Shown: piece after piece, positions 1 to 7,085 of the stretch
Layout of the letters: the number at the start of each line of letters is the position of its first letter
Position numbering within the stretch: position 1 is the stretch's first letter
Source: an uncultured Clostridia bacterium
GTDB lineage: Bacteria; Bacillota_A; Clostridia; Peptostreptococcales; Anaerovoracaceae
Assembly: GCA_946645735.1 (NCBI GenBank)
Contig: CAMPCK010000005.1
Span: 1 to 12,247 of the forward strand
Direction: 5' to 3'
Length of the DNA: 12,247 bases
Made by a program: the position numbers and the translations under genes
The notes under the pieces: generated by a model
What the model was told of the DNA's origin: nothing
Seen by the model: only the letters and a program-made list of their open reading frames with translations
The model's database searches: none

Positions 1-10
1 TAATACAGAA

Positions 11-27
11 CCCGGCTTACAGCCGGG
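11..27. repeat. Short GC-rich hairpin
   Basis: A perfect 7-bp inverted repeat, CCCGGCT and AGCCGGG, with a 3-base TAC loop. Neither side carries a U-tract, so it is not a standard intrinsic terminator. It lies beyond the prfC terminator and may belong to whatever lies left of the window. Its function is unknown. Confidence 0.5.
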
Positions 28-38
28 CCCAACCCAAG

Positions 39-69
39 AAAAAATCCGCATAAGATATGCGGATTTTTT
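39..69. terminator. Bidirectional intrinsic terminator after prfC
   Basis: A perfect 14-bp inverted repeat (39-52 and 56-69) with the 3-base loop AGA. The stem begins with six A and ends with six T, so transcripts from either strand form a GC-centred hairpin followed by a U-tract. It starts 5 bases past the prfC stop codon. It therefore ends prfC and could also stop a gene arriving from the left on the plus strand. Confidence 0.85.
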
Positions 70-73
70 GTTA

Positions 74-1669
74 TCAGTATTTATTGACCACATCAAGAGC
101 TTCAACCAGCTTGATATCCTCGTGCTTTTCCTGGAAATAGTTCAGAGTGAACTGATTTGCAAAGAGAAGAAGCGGTCTCTGGAAATGGTCGAAGACCAGC
201 ATCTGTCTGGAATCTATGACATCCTTGACATGTTCAAGATCCATGCCCTCACCCAGCCATCTTACGACGCTCATATCAAGGCGGTCCATTCTTATAGCTG
301 CGTTATACTCGTTCTTCAGTCTGTACTCGAATACTTCGAACTGGAGCTGACCTACAGCACCTACGACTACTTCGTTATACTGGTTCCTGTAAACCTGGAT
401 AGCTCCTTCCTGGGCCAGCTGGTCAACGCCCTTTTGGAACTGCTTGGCCTTCATGGTGTCCTTTGGAGTTACCAGGGCAAACATTTCAGCAGGGAATGTG
501 GGAAGAGGCTCGAAGAAGAGTTCACCCTTCACAGTTGAGAGCGTATCTCCTATCTGATAGTTTCCCGTGTCATATATACCGATAACGTCACCCGCAATAG
601 CAGTCTCAACGTTTTCACGTTCATTGGCCATTAACATGGTGGACTGAGCGAGCTTCATGTTCTTTCCTGTGCGGCTGAGCTTGACTTCCATTCCTCTTTC
701 GAAGGTTCCGGAACAGATTCTGAAGAAGGCAAGTCTGTCGCGGTGAGCAGGATTCATATTGGCCTGGATCTTGAAGATAAAGCCTGAGAAGTCCTCTTCT
801 TCCGGTCTTACCAGGATATCTTCGCCGTTCAGTTTGGCCTTTCTTGCTCCCGGGGCCGGAGAAAGCGCCAGAAAATGCTCAAGGAACTGTGTGGTTCCGA
901 AGTCAGCCAGGGCTGATCCGAAGAATACAGGTGTCAGGGTCCCGTTGGCAATTTTCTCTGAATTGAAATCATTGCCTGCTCCCTTGATAAGCTCTATCTC
1001 ATCTCTTAAGGCATCCAGGTTATATCCGGCGATCTCATCCTCAAGTTCAGGTCCGAAGACTCCGTCCTCTCCCATGGTTATGGTCTTCTTGGCCTTATAT
1101 AGAACTGCCTCATTATGGAAAATGTCATAGATGCCTTCGAAGTTCATGCCGGACCCTATGGGCCAGGTAATGGGAATTGACTGGATACCCAGTACTTCCT
1201 CAAGTTCCTCGATGAGATCAAAGGGATCCTTTGTCTCTCTGTCCAGCTTGTTTATGAAGGTGAAGATGGGAATTCCTCTCATGGCGCAGACCTTGAAGAG
1301 TTTCTTTGTCTGGGCCTCGATACCCTTGGCTCCGTCGATAACCATTACAGCAGAGTCAACGGATGTAAGTATTCTGTAGGTATCCTCACCGAAGTCGTTA
1401 TGACCCGGTGTATCCATAATGGATATCTTCTTTCCCTCATACTCGAACTGCATGACGGATGAGGTTACGGAGATCCCTCTCTGTTTCTCGATCTCCATCC
1501 AGTCAGAAGTTGCAAACTTGGAATTTCTTCTGGCCTTTACAGTACCTGCTTCTCTTATGGCGCCGCCGTGAAGGAGCAGCTTCTCCGTAAGAGTGGTCTT
1601 ACCCGCGTCTGGATGGGAAATGATACCGAATATCCTTCTCTTGTTTATTTCATCAAGTCTTTTTGACAT
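74..1669 (-). CDS. prfC: Peptide chain release factor 3 (RF3)
   Basis: A translational GTPase of 531 residues, close to the 529 of E. coli RF3. In this family RF3 uses GTP to remove RF1 or RF2 from the ribosome after peptide release; it acts in the cytosol. The G domain shows SHPDAGKTT (P-loop, residues 18-26), RGISV (switch I region, 64-68), DTPGH (86-90) and NKLD (140-143). The SHPDAGKTT form of the P-loop and the early ISVTSSVMQF segment are typical of RF3 rather than EF-G. The beta-barrel domain II and the C-terminal RF3 domain follow. The ATG at 1667-1669 is preceded by AAGGAAG with 4 bases between, supporting this start. It appears monocistronic, with its own promoter (1724-1753) and terminator (39-69), and is divergent from trmK. 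No truncation or missing motif was seen. Confidence 0.96.
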   Translation of the reverse strand: MSKRLDEINKRRIFGIISHPDAGKTTLTEKLLLHGGAIREAGTVKARRNSKFATSDWMEIEKQRGISVTSSVMQFEYEGKKISIMDTPGHNDFGEDTYRILTSVDSAVMVIDGAKGIEAQTKKLFKVCAMRGIPIFTFINKLDRETKDPFDLIEELEEVLGIQSIPITWPIGSGMNFEGIYDIFHNEAVLYKAKKTITMGEDGVFGPELEDEIAGYNLDALRDEIELIKGAGNDFNSEKIANGTLTPVFFGSALADFGTTQFLEHFLALSPAPGARKAKLNGEDILVRPEEEDFSGFIFKIQANMNPAHRDRLAFFRICSGTFERGMEVKLSRTGKNMKLAQSTMLMANERENVETAIAGDVIGIYDTGNYQIGDTLSTVKGELFFEPLPTFPAEMFALVTPKDTMKAKQFQKGVDQLAQEGAIQVYRNQYNEVVVGAVGQLQFEVFEYRLKNEYNAAIRMDRLDMSVVRWLGEGMDLEHVKDVIDSRQMLVFDHFQRPLLLFANQFTLNYFQEKHEDIKLVEALDVVNKY

Positions 1670-1700
1670 AATGCTTCCTTTGTTCTTTGCACAATAAATT

Positions 1701-1717
1701 TGGCCTTACTCGGGCCA
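1701..1717 (-). promoter_or_regulatory. Small hairpin at 5' end of prfC leader
   Basis: The inverted repeat TGGCC / GGCCA with a 7-base loop lies where the prfC transcript should begin, given the -10 at 1724-1729. A hairpin at the extreme 5' end can protect an mRNA from decay, but the 5-bp stem is short and this role is inference. Confidence 0.25.
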
Positions 1718-1723
1718 TTAGAT

Positions 1724-1753
1724 AATATACACGATTTCCTTGAAATTGTCCAA
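1724..1753 (-). promoter_or_regulatory. prfC promoter, sigma-70 type
   Basis: Read on the minus strand, a perfect -35 TTGACA (1753 to 1748) is followed after 18 bases by TATATT (1729 to 1724). The leader to the prfC ATG would be about 45-50 bases. The -35 sits inside the trmK promoter, so the two divergent promoters physically overlap. Confidence 0.7.
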
Positions 1754-1768
1754 CGTTTTATTTATAAT
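1740..1768 (+). promoter_or_regulatory. trmK promoter, sigma-70 type
   Basis: TTGAAA (1740-1745), a 17-base spacer, then a perfect -10 TATAAT (1763-1768). The predicted start near 1775 gives a leader of about 25 bases containing the AAGAGGT ribosome binding site at 1788-1794. Confidence 0.8.
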
Positions 1769-1798
1769 TGATGGAGTTAGTTTGATTAAGAGGTAAAT

Positions 1799-2506
1799 AT
1801 GATAAAGCTTACGGAAAGACTCAGCAAAATATATGATAAGGTAAATCCCGGTGAAACCGTCTGCGACGTAGGAACAGACCACGGCTATATCCCCCTTGCC
1901 CTTCTCGAAAACGGCATAACTGATAAGGTCATAATGTCCGATATCTCAGAGGGTTCCCTTAAGAAATGCAAAGAAAACGCAGAAGCCCTTCTCCCCTCAG
2001 CTGCCCCCTTTGATCTCAGGCAGGGATCCGGAATTGAAGTTCTTGAATCCGGAGAAGTAGATACGGTCATCATGGCCGGCATGGGCGGAATGCTGATCCA
2101 GGAGATTCTCGGAAAGGATTACCATCATTCCCACAGCTTCAGAAGATATATACTTCAGCCCAGAAAGCATATCGGAAGATTGAGATACTGGCTGCTGGAC
2201 AACGACTTCACCGTAGTTCACGAGGATCTGGCTAGAGAAGGCAAATTCATATGGCCCATTCTCACAGTGGAATCCTTCGGAAGAGCACTCTTCGTAAATG
2301 CAGACCCGGACGATGTGGAATTCGAATATCCCCTGACCCTTCTCAAATACAGAAACGAGCTTACTGAGGAATATCTCAGAAACGCCCTTCATCTCGAGAA
2401 GCTCAAGCTGGAATCCAAATCCCAGGGGTCCCTCACCACCTTCGATGAACTGAGGACCCAGCGCCACAGAGTGGAAAGGCTGGAATACATGGTTGAAAGA
2501 CTATAA
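1799..2506 (+). CDS. trmK: tRNA (adenine(22)-N(1))-methyltransferase TrmK
   Basis: A class I SAM-dependent methyltransferase of 235 residues, the normal size for this family. TrmK methylates N1 of adenine 22 in the D-arm/loop region of bacterial tRNAs. Visible are the SAM-binding motif DVGTDHGY (23-30), the acidic end of strand 2 at MSDIS (46-50), and the family-typical AGMGG (93-97) where many other methyltransferases carry NPPY. LQPRKHIGRLRYWL (119-132) and the charged helical C-terminus fit the family's C-terminal domain. The ATG follows AAGAGGT at good spacing. The gene has its own strong promoter and terminator. In many Bacillota trmK lies between rpoD and nif3 on the same strand; here it stands alone and convergent to that cluster. 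The family call is secure; the exact modified base rests on family knowledge. Confidence 0.92.
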   Translation: MIKLTERLSKIYDKVNPGETVCDVGTDHGYIPLALLENGITDKVIMSDISEGSLKKCKENAEALLPSAAPFDLRQGSGIEVLESGEVDTVIMAGMGGMLIQEILGKDYHHSHSFRRYILQPRKHIGRLRYWLLDNDFTVVHEDLAREGKFIWPILTVESFGRALFVNADPDDVEFEYPLTLLKYRNELTEEYLRNALHLEKLKLESKSQGSLTTFDELRTQRHRVERLEYMVERL

Positions 2507-2510
2507 GAAA

Positions 2511-2536
2511 AAAAGCCATTCGTCTGAATGGCTTTT
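2511..2536. terminator. Shared bidirectional terminator between trmK and the xre-like gene
   Basis: A perfect 11-bp inverted repeat, AAAAGCCATTC and GAATGGCTTTT, with a GTCT loop. It starts 4 bases after the trmK stop and ends 6 bases before the stop of the convergent XRE gene. A and T runs at both ends of the stem let it serve both strands. Confidence 0.85.
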
Positions 2537-2542
2537 AATATG

Positions 2543-3049
2543 TCATCGTTTCTTCCCCATGAAAGTTCCCACTATTACGAGTATAAAAGCAAGTGGTATC
2601 AGGAACATTCCCAGGGATTTGTCCCCGAAGATAAAAACAGCTATATCTTCCAGGAATACAATTAACAGGCCGCCCAGGGCAATAAATATCTTCGACAAAA
2701 TCTTTCTGATAGCGTCGTTTCCGTCGGGCATTGAGAATGAACGCTTCTCAATATTTACCCTGCGTGTTTTCCTATCTGTCTTACCGGACATGGGCGAATA
2801 CTCAGGATCATCCATATCAAAGTGATGAGCGCCTCTGTGTTTCTCGTCCATGTCGAGATACTGGCTGAAATCAACACCGAAGAGGCGGGATATTCTGGAC
2901 ACAAGAGCCATGCTCGGTTCCTTCTCACTCATTTCAAGTTTCACCACTGTGCCCGTGGTGACGTGGAGCTTCCTTGCAAGCTCCCTCTCCGTCATGTCGT
3001 TCTTTTCTCTGTAATACGTCAGTTTATTTCCAAATCTCGTGCAGTCCAT
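2543..3049 (-). CDS. XRE-family helix-turn-helix protein with two C-terminal membrane helices
   Basis: A 168-residue protein in three parts. Residues about 6-62 form a Cro/C1-type helix-turn-helix (NKLTYYREKNDMTERELARKL, then VTTGTVVKLEMSEKEPS), a DNA-binding fold. Residues 66-115 are a polar, charged linker. Residues about 120-141 and 146-164 are two strongly hydrophobic stretches ending in a GKKR tail, so it is probably anchored in the membrane with the DNA-binding end in the cytosol. The start is supported by a GGGGG element 6 bases upstream. It lies 17 bases after nif3 and is the last gene of the dut-to-xre run, ending at the shared terminator. Target DNA and signal are unknown. It has no peptidase or sensor domain that I recognise. 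The HTH call is firm; regulation of this operon would be speculation. Confidence 0.85.
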   Translation of the reverse strand: MDCTRFGNKLTYYREKNDMTERELARKLHVTTGTVVKLEMSEKEPSMALVSRISRLFGVDFSQYLDMDEKHRGAHHFDMDDPEYSPMSGKTDRKTRRVNIEKRSFSMPDGNDAIRKILSKIFIALGGLLIVFLEDIAVFIFGDKSLGMFLIPLAFILVIVGTFMGKKR

Positions 3050-3055
3050 AATTAA

Positions 3056-3060
3056 CCCCC
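3056..3060 (-). promoter_or_regulatory. GGGGG ribosome binding site of the XRE gene
   Basis: The minus strand reads GGGGGTTAATT directly before the ATG, with 6 bases between the G run and the start. No GGAGG-like alternative is present, so this element supports the chosen start. Confidence 0.5.
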
Positions 3061-3066
3061 GGATAC

Positions 3067-3885
3067 TTAAAATGCAAAAGGATTCAGATCCAGATCTGAT
3101 TTTACCAGTTCAAAACCTTCATCTTCAAGGTCTATCAGATCGCTTGTCATGTTCCTTACAAATATCTTTTCAGTTCCCCAGTGGCCCAGATCGAGTAGGT
3201 TTATTCCCAGCTCCCTGGCCTTCTGGGCATCATGGTACTTGAGGTCTCCCGTTATATATAGATCACAGTCAGCGATGAGGGCTGCTTCCATGAATTCAGA
3301 ACCTGAACCAGTACACCAGGCAGCTTTACGGATCTCAACGTCCATGTCGCCGGCATATCTGAAGAACCTTTCATCCACTTCTAGCCTGTCGGCTGCTCTT
3401 CTCATAAATTCCCTGATATTCTCAGGTTTTCTGAGGTGACCGATCCTCACATAATCCGATGCGTCCTCAAGTTCAGCAAGAGCTGCCTTATCTACGCCAT
3501 ATTCCGAGTCGATTGGTCCGAATGTATCAAATCCCAGTACAGCCCCTAGGTAATCGTTGTTTCCGTCATGGCACTTGTCATAGGGGGTATGTGTGGAATA
3601 AACGCTTATACCGGACCTGACAAGCTCAATAATCTGATTTCCTGTAACTGTATTATTGTCAACCGAATTGACTCCGCTGCCAAAGATAAGAGGATGATGA
3701 GTAATTATAAGATCACAGCCTCTTTGTACTGCTTCTGATATGACATCTGACCTTATTTCAATGGCTATAAGGGCTTTTTTGAAATCTTCCTTGAGTTTTA
3801 TCTGCCATCCTGAATTATCCCAGGATTCCTGAGAATCAAGGGGAGCTTTGGCCTCTATTATTTCTGTTATCCTGTTAGCTTTCAT
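3067..3885 (-). CDS. Nif3-like dinuclear metal centre protein (YqfO/YbgI family)
   Basis: A 272-residue protein of the NIF3/DUF34 family, which forms toroidal hexamers with a two-metal site and whose cellular role is still poorly defined; some databases call it a GTP cyclohydrolase I type 2 homologue. The expected metal ligands are visible: H63 and H64 in ITHHPLIF, D103 in STHTPYD, and H235 with E239 in GHWGTE near the C-terminus. At 272 residues it is the short form, without the extra central domain of the roughly 370-residue B. subtilis YqfO. The start is preceded by GGAAG only 2 bases before the ATG, a weak, close site. The gene lies 67 bases downstream of rpoD across a hairpin and 17 bases upstream of the XRE gene. 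The rpoD-nif3 linkage is common in Bacillota, although trmK normally sits between them. The enzymatic activity cannot be assigned from sequence. Confidence 0.9.
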   Translation of the reverse strand: MKANRITEIIEAKAPLDSQESWDNSGWQIKLKEDFKKALIAIEIRSDVISEAVQRGCDLIITHHPLIFGSGVNSVDNNTVTGNQIIELVRSGISVYSTHTPYDKCHDGNNDYLGAVLGFDTFGPIDSEYGVDKAALAELEDASDYVRIGHLRKPENIREFMRRAADRLEVDERFFRYAGDMDVEIRKAAWCTGSGSEFMEAALIADCDLYITGDLKYHDAQKARELGINLLDLGHWGTEKIFVRNMTSDLIDLEDEGFELVKSDLDLNPFAF

Positions 3886-3913
3886 ATCTTCCGACTGCCT
3901 TTCATATGGTACA

Positions 3914-3938
3914 GGGCCTCATGAAAAACATAAGGCCC
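3914..3938 (-). repeat. Intercistronic hairpin between rpoD and nif3
   Basis: GGGCCT (3914-3919) pairs with AGGCCC (3933-3938), and inside it ATG (3921-3923) pairs with CAT (3929-3931) around an AAAAA loop. There is no U-tract on the minus-strand side, so it is unlikely to be an efficient intrinsic terminator. It could be an mRNA processing or stability element separating the rpoD and nif3 parts of the transcript. Confidence 0.45.
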
Positions 3939-3952
3939 CGGCTGTTACAGTT

Positions 3953-5221
3953 TTATTCAAGATAATCCTTGAGTTTCTTGGATCTTGAAGGATGTCTGAG
4001 TTTTCTGAGAGCCTTGGCTTCTATCTGTCTGATACGCTCACGGGTAACTTCGAATTCCTTTCCTACTTCCTCAAGGGTCCTGGCTCTTCCGTCCTCAAGG
4101 CCGAATCTCAGTTTGAGAACCTTCTGTTCACGGTCCGTAAGTGTATCGAGGACTTCCACCAGCTGCTCCTTAAGCATGCTGAATGCAGCTGCTTCAACAG
4201 GCTGAGGTACATCTTCATCGGGTATAAAGTCTCCGAGATGGGAATCTTCTTCCTCGCCTATTGGAGTCTCAAGAGAAACGGGCTCCTGAGCCACTTTCTG
4301 GATCTCTCTTACCTTCTCAACAGTAAGTCCCATTTCCTCAGCTATTTCTTCAGGGGTCGGTTCACGTCCCAGTTCCTGAAGGAGCTGACGGGAAACTCTG
4401 ATGAGTTTATTGATGGTTTCAACCATGTGTACAGGTATTCTGATAGTTCTGGCCTGATCGGCTATGGAACGGGTAATGGCCTGTCTTATCCACCAGGTTG
4501 CATAGGTTGAGAACTTATATCCCTTGGTGTAGTCGAACTTATCTACAGCTTTGATAAGTCCAAGATTTCCTTCCTGAATCAGATCAAGGAAAAGCATTCC
4601 TCTTCCGACATATCTCTTGGCAATGGATACAACGAGACGGAGGTTGGCTTCGCAGAGTCTCTTCTTTGCCTCTTCGCCCTCTTCTCCTCCTTCTGACATC
4701 TTCTTTGCCAGTTCTACTTCTTCCTCAGCAGTAAGAAGAGGAACCTTACCGATCTCCTTGAGATACATTCTTACAGGGTCATCTACAGCAATGCCCTTTG
4801 TAAGGCTGGAATCCAGTTCAGATTCAAAATCTGTTTCGATGGTTTCATCAGGAATGAGCTCTCCGTCGTCAACGATGTCCACATCATCGCCGATAAGGTT
4901 GATATCTTCCGGAGCTGTTTCTTCAGGGATGATTTCAATGCCTTTTCCCCAAAGTTCATCATAAATATCCGGAAGGTGGATGCTCTCCAGGTTAAAGCCG
5001 TCAAGGATTTTGTTTACTTCCTTTTCGGGAAGCTTGTTTCCGCTCTTCTTGGCCTGAGCCATAAGGAGCCCCAGAAGTTCCTTCTGCTTCTGTTCCTGTA
5101 AATCCTTGGCCTGGGCTTCCAGCTCATCATCCTTTTCCTCATCATCGAAGAGATCTCGTTCTTCAAGGATTTCCTTGTCAAGGTCCATATCTTCGTTCTT
5201 TTTCTTGGTTTTTTCAGCCAT
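3953..5221 (-). CDS. rpoD: Housekeeping RNA polymerase sigma factor (SigA/RpoD)
   Basis: The primary sigma-70 factor, 422 residues, which directs core RNA polymerase to -35/-10 promoters. A charged N-terminus (1-40) leads into a region 1.1-like segment (about 45-100), then a very acidic linker (about 97-145). Region 1.2 starts at [11 protein letters not shown] (148-158). Region 2 includes [13 protein letters not shown] (192-204), [18 protein letters not shown] (223-240) and the -10 recognition and melting segment [17 protein letters not shown] (240-256). Region 3 follows (about 267-345), and region 4.2 holds the [29 protein letters not shown] (394-419). It is about 50 residues longer than B. 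subtilis SigA (371), mostly from the acidic N-terminal portion. The ATG is 2 bases after the dnaG stop, so its binding site lies inside dnaG, suggesting translational coupling. The promoters seen in this window match its expected consensus. Confidence 0.97.
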   Translation of the reverse strand: MAEKTKKKNEDMDLDKEILEERDLFDDEEKDDELEAQAKDLQEQKQKELLGLLMAQAKKSGNKLPEKEVNKILDGFNLESIHLPDIYDELWGKGIEIIPEETAPEDINLIGDDVDIVDDGELIPDETIETDFESELDSSLTKGIAVDDPVRMYLKEIGKVPLLTAEEEVELAKKMSEGGEEGEEAKKRLCEANLRLVVSIAKRYVGRGMLFLDLIQEGNLGLIKAVDKFDYTKGYKFSTYATWWIRQAITRSIADQARTIRIPVHMVETINKLIRVSRQLLQELGREPTPEEIAEEMGLTVEKVREIQKVAQEPVSLETPIGEEEDSHLGDFIPDEDVPQPVEAAAFSMLKEQLVEVLDTLTDREQKVLKLRFGLEDGRARTLEEVGKEFEVTRERIRQIEAKALRKLRHPSRSKKLKDYLE

Positions 5222-5223
5222 TG

Positions 5224-6981
5224 CTATCTTCCCCCGTATTTGTTGATTTCTTTCTGAATGTTCATAAGTTCCTGTGTCAGCGATTGTACAAAGGTCTGGT
5301 CAATTTCACTCTCATCTGCCAGATCCATCTTTGCGACTATCTCTTTTTGTTTCCTGTATAATTCTTCAAGTTTCCACTTGCGTATACTCTCTTTCAGGAC
5401 TTCCTCTTCCCTTCCGGCAAGAACTATTCCTCCGATGTCATTCATGAGGCTTAAGCTCTCATCCGGTTCAAGTCTGTCATTTATGTCCTTGAGTTCGAAG
5501 TTCCCGTTACTGCCGAAAATCTCGAAAATTATATTTTCAAGTTTCTTTGCAAAGGGCGACTCCATGACTCCGGGATCTTCGAAAAGCACTTCTGTAAGAT
5601 CGGGATTTGTAAGAAGAGCCGAAATGACATTGGCTTCTGTGGGGCTGAGTCTGAAATTCGTCTCCTCAGCTTCTCTGGAAGGCTGCCGTACCTGTCCCGC
5701 AGGTTCAGATCCCTGCTCGATCTCACTGAAGATGGCTCTCTCGGATACCTTGAGTTCTTCCGCAAGGGATCTCACATAGATATCCGTCTCCACAGGGCTC
5801 AGGGTTCTTAATATCCCCGCTGCCTTTCTGATATATTCAAGTTTTTCTTCGTCCTTTGAGATATCCAGACCTTTTCTTGCGGAATCAAGTTTATACTGGA
5901 TGGCTCCGGGAGCATTGTTCACCAGTTTCATGAAAGCATCTCTTCCATGAGCTTTGGCGTACTCATCCGGATCCTTTCCGTCTGTTACGTGGAATACCCT
6001 GACCTTAAGGCCCTGGGGCACCAGTATGTCGATTCCCCTTAAAGCAGCGTTTATGCCCGCGCTGTCCGCGTCATAGCAGAGACTTACGTTTGAAGTATAT
6101 CTCTTTATGAGTTTGGCCTGATTCTCCGTGAGGGCCGTGCCCAGGGATGCGCATGCGTTCCTGATACCGTGCTGGTAAAGGCTTATGACATCCATATATC
6201 CCTCTACGATAATGGCGCTTCCGTCTTTTCCGATTTCCTGTTTGGCAGTATTGAGGGCGTAGAGATTATTCTTTTTCTGGAAAATAGCGTTCTCAGGTGA
6301 ATTAAGATACTTGGGATTGTCCTGATCGTCTATTCTGCGTCCTCCGAAGCCGATGACCTTTCCCGACGTGTTTATGATGGGAAAAATGACACGGTTTCTG
6401 AACTTGTCATAATACTTGCCGTCTCTTCCCTTGGAGATGAGACCGAGTTCCAGAAGAATGCTCTCTTCCGTCCCTAAAGCCTTGAAATGTTTGTAAAGGC
6501 TGTCCCATTCCTTATCCGCATAACCTATGCCGAATTTCTTGAGAACTGCATCGTCCAGCCCTCTCTTCTTCATATAGGTATAACCAGGATTGGCCTTTTC
6601 TGTGAAAGCCTTATAAAAAAATCTGGCCGCTTCTCTGTTAACGGAGTAATATTTGTCTTTCTCCTTGTTTTTGCCTGATTTCCCGAAGCTTACCTCGATT
6701 CCGTACTCTTTTCCGAGCTTCTCACAGGCTTCCACGAAATCCAGGTTATAGAATCTTTTGGTGAACTCGATGACATCACCTGTAGCTCCGCAGCCGAAAC
6801 AGGTAAAGATCTGTTTCTGGTCCGAAACAACAAAAGACGGGGTCTTCTCGCTGTGAAAAGGACACACTCCCTTATAGTTGGAGCCCGCCCTTTTAAGCGG
6901 TACGACCCTGCCGATAACATCAACGATATTCAGTTGGCTCTTAAGTTCATCCGGACTGTTTCCGGACATACTTTTAACCAT
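5224..6981 (-). CDS. dnaG: DNA primase DnaG
   Basis: DNA primase of 585 residues (family range about 580-640), which makes the RNA primers for lagging-strand synthesis together with the replicative helicase. The N-terminal CHC2 zinc-binding domain shows C40, H43, C61 and C64 (VCPFH ... FTCFGCG). The catalytic core follows, with the TOPRIM fold marked by IIVEGYMD (E260, D264) and YDADSAG (D304, D306). After about residue 430 the less conserved C-terminal helicase-binding domain begins. The ATG at 6979-6981 has GGGGG 9 bases upstream; the in-frame Met5 is a possible alternative. It is 104 bases downstream of dgt and 2 bases upstream of rpoD, the classic macromolecular synthesis pairing. A 9-codon ORF (6974-7003) overlaps its first codons and may affect translation. 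Confidence 0.97.
   Translation of the reverse strand: MVKSMSGNSPDELKSQLNIVDVIGRVVPLKRAGSNYKGVCPFHSEKTPSFVVSDQKQIFTCFGCGATGDVIEFTKRFYNLDFVEACEKLGKEYGIEVSFGKSGKNKEKDKYYSVNREAARFFYKAFTEKANPGYTYMKKRGLDDAVLKKFGIGYADKEWDSLYKHFKALGTEESILLELGLISKGRDGKYYDKFRNRVIFPIINTSGKVIGFGGRRIDDQDNPKYLNSPENAIFQKKNNLYALNTAKQEIGKDGSAIIVEGYMDVISLYQHGIRNACASLGTALTENQAKLIKRYTSNVSLCYDADSAGINAALRGIDILVPQGLKVRVFHVTDGKDPDEYAKAHGRDAFMKLVNNAPGAIQYKLDSARKGLDISKDEEKLEYIRKAAGILRTLSPVETDIYVRSLAEELKVSERAIFSEIEQGSEPAGQVRQPSREAEETNFRLSPTEANVISALLTNPDLTEVLFEDPGVMESPFAKKLENIIFEIFGSNGNFELKDINDRLEPDESLSLMNDIGGIVLAGREEEVLKESIRKWKLEELYRKQKEIVAKMDLADESEIDQTFVQSLTQELMNIQKEINKYGGR
5231..5235 (-). promoter_or_regulatory. GGGGG ribosome binding site of rpoD, inside dnaG
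   Basis: The minus strand reads GGGGGAAGATAGCA then ATG, with 9 bases between the G run and the start. The element lies within the last codons of dnaG, so ribosomes ending on dnaG would pass over it, which favours coupled synthesis of primase and sigma factor. Confidence 0.55.
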
Positions 6982-7003
6982 TTCCGTTATCCCCCAAAAT
7001 CAT
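6974..7003 (-). CDS. Possible 9-codon leader ORF overlapping the dnaG start
   Basis: ATG at 7003-7001 opens a 9-codon frame (peptide MILGDNGNG) ending in TAA at 6976-6974. The dnaG ATG (6981-6979) lies inside it in another frame. AAAAAGGG sits 5 bases upstream of its ATG and could bind ribosomes. The dnaG GGGGG element is within the leader ORF. Translation is not proven, and such short frames occur by chance. Confidence 0.2.
   Translation of the reverse strand: MILGDNGNG
6991..6995 (-). promoter_or_regulatory. GGGGG ribosome binding site of dnaG
   Basis: The minus strand reads GGGGGATAACGGAA then ATG, 9 bases from the G run to the start. This supports Met1 over the in-frame Met5. Confidence 0.5.
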
Positions 7004-7023
7004 CTATACCCTTTTTATACCCC

Positions 7024-7083
7024 AAAAAAATTGTTTTCCTTTTAAAAAAATGGATTTTTGTATAAAAAAATTTGTTTTCCTTT
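7024..7083 (-). repeat. Three imperfect 20-bp A-tract repeats upstream of dnaG
   Basis: Units begin at 7024, 7044 and 7064. Each starts with seven A, and each also has a run of at least four T beginning 10 bases into the unit (7034, 7054, 7074). Units 1 and 3 are the most alike (AAAAAAATTGTTTTCCTTTT and AAAAAAATTTGTTTTCCTTT). A-tracts at 20-bp steps lie nearly two helical turns apart, a layout that tends to curve DNA. This spacer (6982-7085) probably also holds regulatory DNA for dnaG, but I could not identify a convincing -35/-10 pair in it. Confidence 0.6.
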
Positions 7084-7085
7084 AA

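Noticed and set aside
68..538. Plus-strand open frame of 156 codons antisense to prfC
   Set aside because: It lies fully opposite a strongly conserved RF3 gene, shows no recognisable domain, and begins inside the terminator stem.
1997..2467. Minus-strand open frame antisense to trmK
   Set aside because: TrmK motifs on the plus strand explain the region; the antisense frame has no family features and starts and ends inside the gene.
3992..4510. Plus-strand open frame of 172 codons opposite rpoD
   Set aside because: The sigma factor regions on the minus strand are unmistakable; the opposite frame is a by-product of its codon use.
7003..7042. dnaG promoter using TATAAA (7019-7014) or TATAGA (7008-7003) as -10
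   Set aside because: Neither has a recognisable -35 at 16-18 bases; the upstream sequence is only A/T runs. An internal promoter may exist, but I cannot place it.
7024..7085. T7 runs after dgt as an intrinsic terminator
   Set aside because: On the minus strand the T-runs are not preceded by a GC-containing hairpin, so the structure is not that of an intrinsic terminator.
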